Shown: positions 42,122-54,133 of the stretch, in pieces
How the letters are laid out: each line of letters starts with the position of its first letter
Position numbering within the stretch: the stretch's first letter is position 1
From: Phytophthora hibernalis
Lineage: Eukaryota > Oomycota > Peronosporomycetes > Peronosporales > Peronosporaceae
Assembly: GCA_012656075.1 (NCBI GenBank)
Contig: JAAKBF010000033.1
Location: forward strand, 434,001 to 498,000
Direction of reading: 5' to 3'
Length of the DNA: 64,000 nt
The notes under the pieces: generated by a model
Seen by the model: only the letters and a program-made list of their open reading frames with translations
Database searches by the model: none
Told to the model about the DNA's origin: nothing
Translations under genes and position numbers: made by a program

Positions 42122-43397
42122 ATGGCGGCGCAGGAGTTCGAGAGCGTGGAGCGCCATGCAGAGCCCGTGACCAAGACGCAGGACGCCCCGTTCGTGTACG
42201 AGACGCCTGGCTTCTTCGCCGCCGACTCGCGCGTGCCCCATTGGGCGCAGAGCCTCGTGACCGACCTCTTCAGCTTCGTGACCATCCACTACAACGTCTG
42301 GGGCGTGCCCTTCCTCGTGCTCTTCTTCTACCTCTACACCATCGGCTACGGCTACGTGCCCGTGGCGCTCGTGGCGCTCTACCTGCCGTCGTTCCTGAGC
42401 GGCGCCCAGAAGACGGCCACGGGCAACCCGTGGCCAGCCTTCCGCTCCGGCAGCATCTGGGGACTCAGTGCCAAGTTCCTGGGGTGCGTCACGTTATTGC
42501 GGACGGTGTGTGTGGATGGTGCAGTGGCTGACTCTTTGTATGTGTGCTGCAGCATCAAGATCATCCGAGAGCAGGAGCTGGACAGCAGCAAGAAGTACAT
42601 CTTCGGCTTCCACCCGCACGGCATCATCGTGCTCTCTCGTATCTCCACCTATGGCGGCAACTGGGAAAAGGTCTTCCCAGACATCCCCACACGAGGTGAG
42701 CTCGTGGCAGCTGAAAGGTCTAGTAGAGTTCTGATCTGACTATCGTGGTCTTGACATTTGACAGCTTTGGGAGCGTCGACGATGTTCTACGTCCTCTCGG
42801 CCGTGAGCTGTGCTTGTGGCTCGGAGGTGTGGATGCCTCGCGCTCCACAGCAGACAAGGTCCTGAACGACGGCACCAGCATCGTCGTGTACCCCGGAGGC
42901 GTGCCCGAGATCTTCAAGACGGACCCCAACTCCAAGGTGAACGAGCTCGTGTTGAAGAAGCGTCTGGGCTTCGTCAAGCTCGCCATGCGTCACGGCGCCG
43001 AACTCGTGCCGAGCTTTGTGTTCGGCGAGAAGTGGCTCTACAAGTAAGTTTGCCCACACTGGTTGCGTGGTGAGCCAACGGATCAATTGACGCCTCTTGT
43101 GTGCATTGCAGCATGTGGAACCCTCCTCAGGGAGTCATCAACTTCTTCCGCAAGACGCTCAAGATCCCGATGATCATCTTCTGGGGCAAGTTCATGTGGA
43201 TGCCCAAGCAGCCGCCCAAGGGCAAGCGCTTTGGCGTGGTGTACGGCAAACCCATCCCTACCAAGCTGACGGCGAACCCCACGGAGGAGGAGATTCGCGC
43301 CGTGCACACGCAGTACGTGGCGGAGATCGAGCGTCTGTTCTCGCAGTACAAAAAGGAGTTCGGCTACGAGGACGACGAGACATTGCTCATCAACTAG
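42122..43397 (+). CDS. DGAT2: Diacylglycerol acyltransferase 2 (DGAT2 family)
   Basis: ER enzyme that adds acyl-CoA to diacylglycerol in triacylglycerol synthesis. Exons 42122-42483, 42553-42695, 42765-43043 and 43112-43397. An N-terminal region leads into a paired hydrophobic segment (VPFLVLFFYLYTIGYGYVPV). The active-site motif GFHPHG is in exon 2 and SIVVYPGGVPEIF in exon 3. The end MIIFWGKFMWMPKQPPKG then HTQYVAEIERLF fits DGAT2. The exon lengths sum to one base short of a multiple of three. The gap lies near 42793, where tacgtcctctc should have three C to read FYVPLGRELCLWLG. Apart from that one base the gene is complete. A monoacylglycerol or wax-ester acyltransferase role is possible in this family. 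Confidence 0.9.
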
Positions 43398-43464
43398 GCT
43401 TGATAGGAAGTGGTGAGCTAAACACTTTTTCAGCTCAGGCTCCACGCATCTAGCGATTCATGCA

Positions 43465-46400
43465 TCAGCTATAGTTCACCGAGTCAACGATGCTGTTCTC
43501 GTCGAACATCCGCAGGAGATTCGCATAGTTTGAATCGTATTTGGGGCCTTCCCAATAGAGCTTGTGGCACACGCGGCACACCCAGAACTCGGTCACGACT
43601 TGGAGTACGTTTGGATGAACCTCATCTTCCGTTTGGTTGAGGACGTAGTCAGATCAACAACATCGAACCCTTTGGCGTTGCAGCGCGAGCAACGCGACAT
43701 CATCTCTTCCTTCACGAGTTTGAGTGCGAAGTGAGCCTTGATCTCCTGGAACTGCTCGAACGGGTCATCGCTGGACACCACGAAGCATGCGCCAGCATCG
43801 CGTCGGTTAGCCAGCTTCTTGTCGCGAGTCAACACGATGCGCTGCTCGCACACGGCCAAAGCTAGCAAAGATGCCTTATGGTCCTGGCTAGATGTTTTCT
43901 TGGGAACGGAGTAAGGATCCCAGATTACTACGTCCATCCCAATAGTTCGCAGCCACTTTCCGATTCGCGCCACCATCGAGTCTGCCAAGAACTTGTAATC
44001 ACGACCCTGCTCCAGTTTGTCATGATGAACTGTTGGCGTGGCACTTGATGATGAGTTTGCTTTTTGGTCCGTAGTGATGGCAGCTCCCACTGCGGAAACG
44101 CCTCGTTGGATGTCTCCTGTCGACTCAATATCAATCAGCGCGAAGTATGCTTTGGAATTCAGCCACAATAACGCTTCATGAGAGCCTCCACCACACACCA
44201 GAGACTCGACATAACGCAACGTGTTGCTGACATAGATCCGAATAGGACTGCCCCTATCCGAGTGTTGCGCACCAGCACGAGCTGAACGGTGCCCAAAAGG
44301 GGGAATGGTACCTGGTTCGAAACCAAAGTACTCACAGCACTCTGCGGGTGTCGCGAGCTTGACTCGCCTTCGACTGACTCCACATAGCGTCGCGAGTTGG
44401 GCAGTATCCAGTTTGCAGTTCGCTTCAATGCAGGCAACGCATGGCTCCTCTGTTATGAAGTACAACACACACAGTTATCAGCACTGGTCGGTCGGCAGGA
44501 GAATTCAATTGTACTCACCATCGGCAAAGAAACAGATAGCGTTGACGGCTACAAACGCAACTGGCTGATCTGAGTGTTGTGGTTGCTCGAGAAGGCCTTT
44601 TACAGTGTGCGGATCGAGGAATGTCAATGCGGTGTCAAGAATTTCCTCAACCACTCTGCCCCCACTCCGTAAGGACTCTAGATCTTGTTCTCGGTAAATC
44701 CTTTTGCGCTCCGACCAGTACCCCTCCACATCTTGCGGCGTTAAAAGACTTGCGACCACATCGCCAGAACTTGTCTCCATTCTGCTGGCCGTCCAGTTTT
44801 GGAAGTATTTCTCCCGCAACGCGATAGCCTCGGATGCCTCCTCAGCTTTCAACGGGGACGGATAAATCAACTCATGAATTTCTGTCGCAGTGTTTTGCCA
44901 AGATGGTAGCTCAGTATCTTCGTTCTTGTGACTGTCAGCATTCACATGTGTAAGTGGTGCACTTTTAACTTCGGACACACAAATCATCACCCAGTACTCA
45001 CAGTGTATTCGTCATCTGGACAAGACAATAGGCATCTAAGGCGGCGTAGGCAACTTGAGGGGCTGTAAGTGGACGCACATCCCAGTTTGACATTTGCATT
45101 CGCTGAGGCGTAACAGGACACATGCAGCATATTAGTGGTTAAAGCAATGCTATGAATTTTACACATTCAATGCAAGGACCCACCTTATCGAGAGGATTAC
45201 CCAAGATAGTGCTTGTCGCATTCGACAAGCTATTGCCAACATAGACCCCCAACAGCTTGGAAACGACCGTACTGAGCTGCACCATACAAAATGATGTTAA
45301 TATATCCTGTTTACTGAATTTCCACCATGATATTTTACCTCCAAAAACGGGGAAATCCGCAACAGCGTCGATCTCTCGGGAAAAGTTTGATGCAGCACTA
45401 TTGAGGTGCAAGTGAAATTCGTCAGTCATTTCTTATGTGCACTCCTTTGACGCGGCACAAAGCAACTCTAACGTTACCTTTAAGATCCGTGTCGAAGCCA
45501 AAACCAACTTTAAGAAGAAATGGGCAGACGAACAACCGAGCAAGAAATGTTTCAAACAAGAAATCGTTGGCCTGTAACAGTGCACCAAGAGAAAAGTGTC
45601 AGTCAAGCAGTCAAGAGTAGGGCGTGACAGGTAGTCGCGTACATGGAGAGCCAATAGATCGATGATAAATACGCGGGATGACGACGAAATCTGCAAAATG
45701 CTTGCCACCGCAGTTGTCGTTGCCGAGCCGGTGGCTGCGGCAATTTTACTCGAAGCTGGTTTCCACTCCACATCGAGTCCAACAATTTGGTTCATGGCGA
45801 ATACGGTTCGAGTTCGTGTGATAACAGACTCACTGTTCTCTTCTGCATGAGGTTGAATCTCACCAAAAATATGAGTCATGGCACCACGAAGAGATTCTTC
45901 TGTATCGCAAAAAGTGATGGCTTCTTCGCTCAATACAAGAGCTAAGCAACCGTTCAAAGCAGCTGCATTGGCGGAATGAAGGAGGCCCTTTGTTCCTAGC
46001 GAACCTCGATGCGTAACCATCTCGGCAATCTGGGTCTCGAAATCCTGGATGTCGAGCACCTGAGCGAGCCGAGCAGCCCACTGAATTTCACCAACAGCCA
46101 TCATATGGTCGAATAGCAACTTTTGGAGGGAGTTGTCATTTCCAGCAAAAGACAACGCCATTTGCCAGCGCTGTCGCTCAATGAGCTTCATTAATCCGTC
46201 GTGGCAATACATCAGATCTGCATTGGAGCATCAACGATCATCAGTAAAATAAGTGTTTCTATTGGTCACACTCTCTACAGTGCGTACCGATATCGGGGTA
46301 TTCATCCTGTAGACCGAAATTGTAAACGATGCGGTGCGCCTATATAAAACAAGCAGCGAAACACACATTTAGGCACTCGATCCCACCGAATCATGCTGAT

Positions 46401-47338
46401 ATCGTACCCGTTTCACATCCTGGATCGCGATAGCTTCATCCACCAGTACCTTTCCTAGGTCTGCGTATCGTTCATTTCACCCGACATGAGAACTATGTCC
46501 CGCAACCACACAAATAACAAAAAACACTTGAACGTTACCTCTGTTGTCAGGTCCACCAAACCTTTTCGCGAGAAGCTCTGCCGCAGACCAGTCCTTGCAT
46601 TTAGCCATCGTCTTGATTGTCGCTACAAAGGACCAGTCCACGGAGTTGAAGACGGTGAAGAGTTTGATCAAGGCTGTGTATTTCTTGGACGCCAGGAGGC
46701 TCTGCGCCGCACCTTGAACGGCTTGAAGGTCGATGTCCGTAATAGCGAAGAGATCCACAATTTCCACCACCAGCTTTTGGTCCTGCAAAGGACAAGCAAC
46801 TCAGCTCTCACCTATTAAACACCCATCCAGACACACTGCAGCAAGTGCGCACCGTCAGTTCTGGATCTCTCAGCCCCGCCACACAGAAACCCCTTAAAGT
46901 TTCGTTGGTTTGACCCTGAATATGACAATTGGCCAGCTGATGTTCTCCACTCGCCGTGACTTTCCTAAGGGCGTTCACCACCATAAAAGCCAGCGGCACA
47001 TTGGGTTGCGCTCTCTTCTTCCTCTTCTTCTTGTCCTTCTTGGCGCCCCCATCCCCCTCCTCTGTTTGCTCTTCGACTGGAGGCGTCTCCTGAGCCAATT
47101 GCAGCACGACGAGCACTGCGAATCGCCAGAAATCGCCCTCTTGAGCCGCGCTGAGGCCCGCGAACGTCTGCGCCAGCGTCGCCTCCAGCTCCAGGAACCG
47201 GTTGGAGCCGCGTCTGTCTGCGGGGGCTCCGTAGAAGGCCTTGCGGATGCTCGACACCCACTGGGAAGTGACGGACGCATCGTCCAACGACTCGCTGCGC
47301 AGCGCGAACAGCTCCGATAGCTGCTGCGGCAGCGCCAT
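43465..47338 (-). CDS. Mut7-like 3'-5' exonuclease fused to a YbaK-type deacylase domain
   Basis: A large multi-exon gene from MALPQQLSELFALRSES (47338) to about 43465. Order: an N-terminal helical region, a DEDDy 3'-5' exonuclease of the Mut-7/EXD3 type (IVGLDVEWKP as exo I; FIIDLLALHV next), then a YbaK/ProX-type tRNA-editing domain (VAFVAVNAICFF, VSRRRVKLATPAECCEYFGF, PGTIPPFGHR, GGGSHEALLWL). A Mut7-C domain follows (KFLADSMVARIGKWLRTIGM, RIVLTRDKKLANRR) with a terminal zinc ribbon (CSRCNAKGF, then FWVCRVCHKLYWEGPKY). One missing base near 43652 separates the two halves of the ribbon. Exon limits inside 44500-46500 are only approximate. The three catalytic-type domains are each clear. That they form one protein rests on same-strand order and unbroken splicing between 44500 and 44460. 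Confidence 0.75.
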
Positions 47339-47579
47339 TACCGGTAGCCAGTGCAAAACAATAATTGGGGTATTCAATTTAAAATATTTATAATTGAGCT
47401 TTGTCAAATTGCCGAGATATTACATGTACATTTCTTTGTCAATACAAACCCTTTATTAATGGTTTAACCCTTGCACAATTATTGGACCGAATCATATTGC
47501 TGAGTACCTCGCAATACAATATCAAACTGAAATACCGGTATATAATGCTGTTAAACCGTAAAAGCGGTCCATTCAAGAG

Positions 47580-48454
47580 ATGGAGGGGAATGCGTTCGTG
47601 TTCGCCGCCTCGCTGGCGTCGTCCGGTATCATAATGCCGATTGCGTCGATTCCAGCTCAACAAAAATCGCCGCCCACTTCGAATGTATCGCTGTTACATG
47701 TATTGGACGACGACACCCCGAAGGAAGATATTGTCGCCAATTCAAAGTCAACTCCACGACGTGAAAAGAGTTCTGCTCGTGATTTCTGCTCCCAACCGGA
47801 TTGCACCAAGAAAGTGTTAACGCGTGGTAAATGCTTCGAGCACGGAGGGGGAAAGCGCTGTTCGTATCCGGAATGTGGGAACCTTGCTCGTGTAAAAGGG
47901 CTCTGTGCTAGACATGGAGGGGGATTCGATGCTCGAATCCAGGATGTACCAACATCTCCAAGATTAAGGGGCTGTGCGCGGCTCACGGTGGTCACCGAAA
48001 ATGTTCCCGTACGGATTGCAACAAGCAAGCACTGACAGGGGGTACTTGTTTTCAACATGGTGGAGGTTACGCGTGCTCGTACCCTGGATGTGCCAACCAA
48101 GCCTACGTGGACGGCAGGTGTGTTTCACATTGTGATCGCAGTCGATATCGAAGGCCATGCAGTTATCCCACATGTGTGAAAAATGCTGTTAACGTTACGA
48201 GAGGAAGGTGTTTTGAACATGGCGGGGGCAAAACTTGTTCGGAACCTGAATGCTCCGGTGAAGCTCGAATTGGAGGAAAGTGCTATACACACGGCGGAGT
48301 AAAGAGATGTTTGGAATCTGGATGCGCGAAGCTTGCTAAGCCAGGAGGGCGGTGTATTAAGCATGGTGGAGCAGTTCGTTGTTCTCAGACCGGTTGTACG
48401 AAAGCAGCTCAGCTGAAAGACAAGTGCCACACGCATGGAGGAACAAGACAGTGA
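47580..48454 (+). CDS. HGG-type zinc-binding repeat protein (WRKY19-like repeats)
   Basis: About nine tandem zinc-binding repeats of the form C-x4-C-x(9-11)-C-x2-H-GGG, such as CSYPECGNLARVKGLCARHG and CSEPECSGEARIGGKCYTHG. They occur in WRKY19-like plant proteins and are abundant in oomycetes; a DNA- or RNA-binding nuclear role is inferred. A Ser/Thr-rich N-terminus of about 65 residues precedes the first CSQPDCTKK. The frame breaks once, near 47930: ttcgatgctcg needs one more base to read the third repeat as CSNPGCTNISKIKGLCAAHG. After that one change, all repeats to TRQ at 48454 are in one frame. Confidence 0.75.
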
Positions 48455-48765
48455 TCATCCGGAATAAGCGAAAGCGTTGCGAGGCAAATACGATGACGAC
48501 AGCAAGCGAGTGAAGATACGATAAATGGCTGGTAGGCTGAACTCAACGCCAGGACTCGAGGCATGGGTGGTGGTGAATTGGAGGTGTTGTTCCAAGAGAC
48601 ATGGTACAGTACATGTACGTACCGGTAATTGGACCCCAAAATCTACCGATAAATTACGGATAAATTACATGTATCATCCAATTCTAACATTATAACGTTA
48701 CTATAAGTTCCAGAAAAATACTTCGAAATGTTTTTAACCCTGGAAATAAATTTCAATTAACAAAC
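48455..48765. other. Intergenic with clustered palindromes
   Basis: About 310 bp. TACATGTA (48610 and 48666) and TACCGGTA (48620) are packed together, the first and last overlapping in an 18-bp stretch. The region is AT-rich at 48630-48760. No gene is supported. Confidence 0.45.
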
Positions 48766-49795
48766 ATGATACCGGAGTTGATGCCTGCGGCTGTGGTGGG
48801 CACCGTCGTCGCCTTCTTGACGGGGTTCGATGCCTTCAACCTCTCGTACGACCCACGAGTGGTTTCTGTGGCTTTCGGACGCCACGTTCTGGCAAAAGCG
48901 TATGCACGGAGAAGCCGCAGAGCCCGAGGGGCCACCGTGGATGAAAGATTTGAGAGGCTCCGCGAAGCGACTCAAACAACGGATGCATACTGCCTTCCAA
49001 CGAGATATGGGGCAGCAGTGGAAGAAAAAATATATGCAAGAACGATCGATACTATTTTGCGGTATGGGGTCCCAACAGTTTCTCTATCGACGCCAACGAG
49101 GTCCATATGCGTACTTGGAGCACAACGTGTCTACGGAGTCGAGAGCAGAGACCTGTGGCTTATTTTGCTGGAAACTCAAGTCTCAGCTTTGATGTGTGGT
49201 TTTGCTTGCTACCAGACACAAGGACAGGAACTACGACTCGACATTACGGAAGGTGTGCTGGGGTGTCATTTACGGTCTGGACCGTGACGATCTTGGAACT
49301 GATCGATGGCAGCCTGTCGTTGTTGACTCCAAGTACAATTTGTACTGTTCGCTGCTTGAGGGCAGAACAATGGTAGCGGCTGGTCTAGAGCCAAAGCGTT
49401 GGCACCACCTTACGCTGACCTATGATAGGAATAAGCAAACCCAGCTTGTGTACCTCGGAGGCGTGAAGGTATTTTTCGATACAGGAGAAAGACGTCGTGA
49501 GTGGTCTCGGATGACGTACCAGCAGATCGGGACCGGTCATGTTGTCGCTGGAGATGGCGACTTCCCGTACCCAGATTAATCTGGATCGTATGACTTTCGA
49601 GGTCTTGTTGACGAATTCCGAGTCTGGCAAGGAGTGCTATCTGCAAAAGAAATTGTGGAGCTCGCACGTGGAGGAGCGCTCCCATACCGAGATGTGTGGG
49701 CTTCAATGAAGCTACCAGGACGCAAGACAACGGGAATGGGCTTGGAATGGGTGCATTGCACTCGGCCTGCAGAGGGAATAGTTAACATATTGTAA
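48766..49795 (+). pseudogene. Decayed F-box-like / LamG-domain gene
   Basis: A start at 48766 (MIPELMPAAVVGTVVAFL) looks like an F-box-type N-terminus. The continuation FLWLSDATFWQKRMHG is in another frame. From about 49200 the frame codes for a concanavalin/laminin-G-type domain: VVVDSKYNLYC, RWHHLTLTYDRNKQTQLVYL and later YDFRGLVDEFRVWQGVLSAKE. Inside it an in-frame TAA (49577-49579) interrupts PYPD and SGSYDF, and at least three frame changes are needed before 49200. The stop after the domain is TAA at 49793-49795. Because it has both a nonsense codon and shifts, true decay is more likely here than elsewhere in the window. Confidence 0.6.
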
Positions 49796-50257
49796 TGGTG
49801 CTGCATTGAGAATTTTTTATTGCTGCTACTTCAAGTAGCAGCCACAGATATGATGTAGAACAACATCTACTACAAGTAGCAGTGCTCTTTATAAATGACG
49901 TGCTCGTGATTCTTAGTCAGCTACATGAACCATACTACAGGTCATTCGACCTGCAAAATTTGCAATTTAATTGCGCCTACGTCTGGTTCTGGTTGACAAG
50001 TTACATTTGACCAGGTTTTGTGTACCGACACATGTGCGTTACTTCAGTATCCATGGGATATTCAGGATCTCAAGGATCAAAACGAAAATGCAACACACGA
50101 AATATCGAACTTCATTTCCTACCACCAGTCAGCGCTGCACGGAAGTAGGCTACTGAGTATCCATTTTTATTGTGTTGCAAATTTGGGTAGCATTACGAAT
50201 CAAGTGGCGTCCGAAAGCGGCTACTAAATTCTTCTCGAATTATTGGGATTCCTCAAA
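49796..50257. other. Intergenic, no supported gene
   Basis: About 460 bp between the decayed LamG gene and URC4, tail to tail. A ctacttcaagtagcagc-like inverted word is at 49825-49880. Nothing else is recognised. Confidence 0.35.
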
Positions 50258-51832
50258 TTAAAAGACAGTGCCGTCGCTTTTAATCTTGATGGGTGGGCCA
50301 CCGTCGGCGCGCTTCTCCTTTGCAATGACACGCCCCGCTTTCCAGCTCCCTCCTTCAAGCATCTGCAATACACACAAATATCAGTTGAAGTATTGTCCAT
50401 TGCAGCCGAAACAGCTCAAAAGCCAATTGGCACCTTGACAAGTGGAAAAAAATCAGCAGTAAAACCCAGACGTTCAAGAATGACTTTGTGCAGCTCATCC
50501 AAAATGGCCACAGTCAGTGCTCGCCACTCAATAATCACTTCGGTACTCGGGTCAAATTCGTCCGTCAGGATATTTGCAGACTTGGGCACAAGCACACCAA
50601 AATCCACCAGGAGACCTCCGTTACGATACTCAGGAAGGCCTAGCACAGGGAACATGGTTCAGTATCACTTTACATTCAAAAGGAAACTTATCCTCGTACC
50701 TGTCATCAGCTTGAGATCCGTGATCTTGAATCCTGCGTCCTGAAGAGGCTCCATCAGCGAGTACGTCAACCACTGCGAGAGCTTGTGGAAGCTCACAAAC
50801 TTGCCCGCTTGCTCGTGCTCCGGCAAGTATCTAGCACCAACAACAAAAACTCCTAAGCACTTCATCTCTACATTCCAATCTACAAACGCCTCCACGCGTA
50901 CGAAAGTTCCCACACGTCGCCCATATTCTGTCCGCCAATACGCGTTCGGCTCTCCGGCCAAATGTCCTGCAGTCCGTAGAGGACCACCTTCCACAGCTCC
51001 GTGATGGACACCTCGCCACTCGCATTCTGGTGCTTCGTCAGGTAGTCCACCATATTCCCCGGTCGAATGGAGCCATCTGCTCCGGTGAAGAACTCGGGGT
51101 ACTTGGAAATACTCTTTCCCAGACGCTGACAACCACAAACTATCAGTTCCACCTTTTAAAACCATAAATACAATAACAAAAATCACCTTGAGCAGATCCG
51201 TCCGTCCAGCGCAACCCACCAACGGGTTCGCGTCACTCTAAAAAACACAAACAATTAAAATCCCCCAAAAACAAACTCAAACTTCAACTTCTTACCACTT
51301 GAAAAGCTTTGGCGATTGCGTCATCAGGAAGATCGGCCAGCGCCTGAGCGTCCACTCGATGCGGCTGCTGGGCTGCGTCGGCCGAGAAGTTTCCCTGCAG
51401 GAACATGTGGAAGCTGGCGATGCCCAGGCCTTCACTGCGGCTGTAGACGTCCTCCGTGGCCGGTTCTTTGTACGTCCACGTGGGTCCAGCGCCGGCGTCC
51501 AGGAGGACACTCACCAGCGCCAAGTCCAGCAGTCGTCGAGCCTTCTCCAGCTTGTCGCAGCTCCAGGTTGACGTCATCCGGTCCACGCGATGCGGGTTTC
51601 CTGTCTCGAAGTGGCGCCAGCGCGAGTGGAACGGGACGTTGGCCTCGTTGGGCGGCGGGTACGAATGGCGGATGACAGCGATGACGTAATCCGCCAGCGA
51701 CGAGATCTTGTCCTCGACCACCGAGAAGTGCGGCAGTTTGTCCTGCTTGGCGAGCGTCAGCACGCGGTGGCAACCGTCCCGAACGGACGGCAGCGAACGT
51801 AGATACGCCACTTGCTTTTCGGGGGTCGACAT
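50258..51832 (-). CDS. URC4: URC4-like protein of uracil catabolism (DUF1688)
   Basis: Six exons: 51296-51832, 51187-51237, 50902-51125, 50700-50830, 50434-50639 and 50258-50362. Together they give an uninterrupted 417-aa protein. All five introns are GT-AG and 58-71 bp. The DUF1688 family, named from yeast URC4, is needed for uracil catabolism by the URC pathway; its chemical step is not settled. Blocks are MSTPEKQVAYLRSLPSVRD, LLDAGAGPTWTYKE, SRSEGLGIASFHMFLQGNFS, SYLPEHEQ, FHKLSQWLTYSL and LVDFGVLVPK. The start was chosen as the Met opening the family sequence; a longer frame runs upstream to 52192 but is not family-like. No frame correction is needed, which makes it a useful contrast to its broken neighbours. 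Confidence 0.93.
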
Positions 51833-52310
51833 GGGGGAATGTGGTGCGGAATGGATATTGCAGAGAGCGGAATGGATTGCGTAGGCGTCGAGCGCGGGGT
51901 GTGGGCTGGCCTCGTCCGTCTGGAAGTGACGCACCCGTTCGCATTCAACGTCGATCTTCGCGTTTAAGTACGACATAGTTCGCATATGGTGTTGAAGTAT
52001 GCTGGGAAGGTAGTGGTGATAAGTTGGGATGCACTTCAAACCTGTCGTATGACATGATTTGTGTAGCCATTCTGTAGTGAAGGGGCAATCGCATTCCACA
52101 AAGCGATGAGGTATTCTAAGTTCCCACAGTGTGCAATCATCGTGGTGATGAACCCGTTTGTCCTTACGAGTGTTCGTGTGGTGTGTCGCCACTGGTCCCG
52201 TGTTGGGCCCTACCGCATGCAGTGCTGCTTATCCAAGAGTTCACGGAGAATATCTCTCCGAATGCTCTGACTGATGTGTTGGAAAGAGGAGACTTTCATT
52301 TTTTGGCCAT
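51833..52310. other. Intergenic between divergent genes
   Basis: About 480 bp upstream of URC4 and the ankyrin-like gene. The URC4 frame stays open into it but without similarity. No RNA gene or other element is recognised. Confidence 0.35.
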
Positions 52311-54133
52311 GTGCTGCAGGGCATGGACGAGAGCTTGAATATGGTTCACCACGAGAAGTTGCGCGAGTACCGCTATGCAATGTACCTGGTTGTCCGCAAG
52401 ATAACGCTGCAAGGAGGAAAACTGGAGGCGATGAAAGAGCTGTACGCGCGGAACCCTGCATCCGTGGATACCAAGACCGTCGATTACGTGGCTCGGTGGA
52501 GCTGCCGGTACTGCGATGGCTACACGCAGTCAGACCTTTGTCGGTCAAGAAGTTCAACTGGAGTGACGAAACGATATTCAAGAACGCCTCGTTTCAAGGT
52601 CGAGCCGATGTGGTGCGTTGGGTGGTGGCTCTTTCCGAAGACTTTACTTCATAATTATGGACACCTTAGGTGTTGTATCTAATATAAATCATAAAAAATT
52701 AAATAAAAGCTGCTTTCTATGGAGCTGTCGCGGCAGGACATCTCCCGACTGCGAAACTCTTGTATGATCATACGCCATCGTTGACGCTTGCTTTTGGGCA
52801 AATTCAGTCAATGGAATCTCTCGAAACCATGAAGTGGCTTCACGATTCACGAGATGAAGTTGTACAAATTCACCCGGCCCCTTCTGCGCTGTGCGGTTCA
52901 AGCAGGGCGTTTAGAAATGGTGCAGTGGTTGCACGCTAACTATCCCGAGTTATTCACGACGGGTACGATGGATACCGCAGCGGGGTATGGACATTTAGAT
53001 ATTGTAAAATTTCTGCGTGTCAATCGAATAGAGGGCTGCACTACTAGTGCGATGGATTCATCAGCGAAGAGCGGACTATTGGCCATTGTACAATGGTTAC
53101 ACGAAAACAGATCGGAAGGATGCACCGCAAAGGCAATGGACTGCGGCGGGGAATGGATACCTGGAAATTGTCCAGTGGTTGCACGAAAACAGATCAGAAG
53201 GATGCACTACACCCGTGCCATGGACTCTGCAGCACGGAATGGCTACTTCTCGGTGCTGGAATGGTTATACGCTAACCGTAGTGAAGGGTGTACTCCTGCG
53301 GCAATGAAAGACACACGGTACAGAGGTATCACCCAGTGCCTGAATGAGAAACTTGGCCTAGATCTTCCTGAAAATGTCGTGGATGTTTGGCATGGAGACC
53401 TTGAGATGCTGAAATGGCTGCATTTTGGTGGAAAAGGAAATTGGTCCAAAGATGCAATGGACCAAGCCGCCATTTTTGGCCATCTAGAGATCGTGAAATT
53501 CCTACATGAACATCGTCCCGAAGGCTGTACCAGGAAGGCGATGGATGGAGCAGCTGCCAACAACCACTTGGAAGTGGTCAAGTGGCTGCATGCAAATAGG
53601 CGCGAAGGATGTACCAAGAAAGCGATGGATGGAGCGGCTGCGAACAACCACTTAGAAGTGGTCAAGTGGCTCCATGCAAATAGGCGCGAAGGGTGCTCGA
53701 AAAAGGCGATGGACTCCGCGGCGAAAAATACGGTCATTTCGAAATGGTAAAGTGGCTCCATGCGCATCGTAAAGAGGGGTGCACAAAGGCAGCAATGAGT
53801 ACGGCCGCTGCAGGCGGTCATCTCAAAGTGGTGAAACTTCTCGGCGCAAATTTCTCCCTCGATTGGTCCAAGACGGCGATTAGCAACGCTGTGACACAGG
53901 GGCACACCGAGACGGTGAAGTGGCTCTACCTCCACTTGGGGCAATCCCTCTGGGCAAACTTTGCCACTCGTGCAGCCCGCTATGGCCACATCGGTGTGCT
54001 GGAGTTCATGAACACTAATACGGATTTTTGCGGCAACGAATCGGTCTTCTTCGTCGGATGCGGCAATGACCATCCCGAGGTGGCTGAATGGCACAAGGAC
54101 CGCTACTACAACCCACGCAAACGCAAATACTGA
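52311..54133 (+). CDS. Ankyrin-like repeat protein with 28-residue units
   Basis: A run of short repeats of the oomycete ankyrin type. Each is about 28 residues with the pattern AMDxAAxxxHLEVVKWLHANRxEGCT, a little shorter than canonical 33-residue ankyrin repeats. Two adjacent units at about 53540-53710 are nearly identical over 84 bp. The N-terminal part (FNWSDETIFKNASFQGRADVV) and the C-terminal part (YGHIGVLEFMNTNTD, ending PRKRKY) are in other frames. Breaks fall near 52560, 52670, 52860, 53150, 53200 and 53745. The many breaks could be consensus errors or decay. A protein-binding scaffold is all that can be inferred. Confidence 0.65.
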
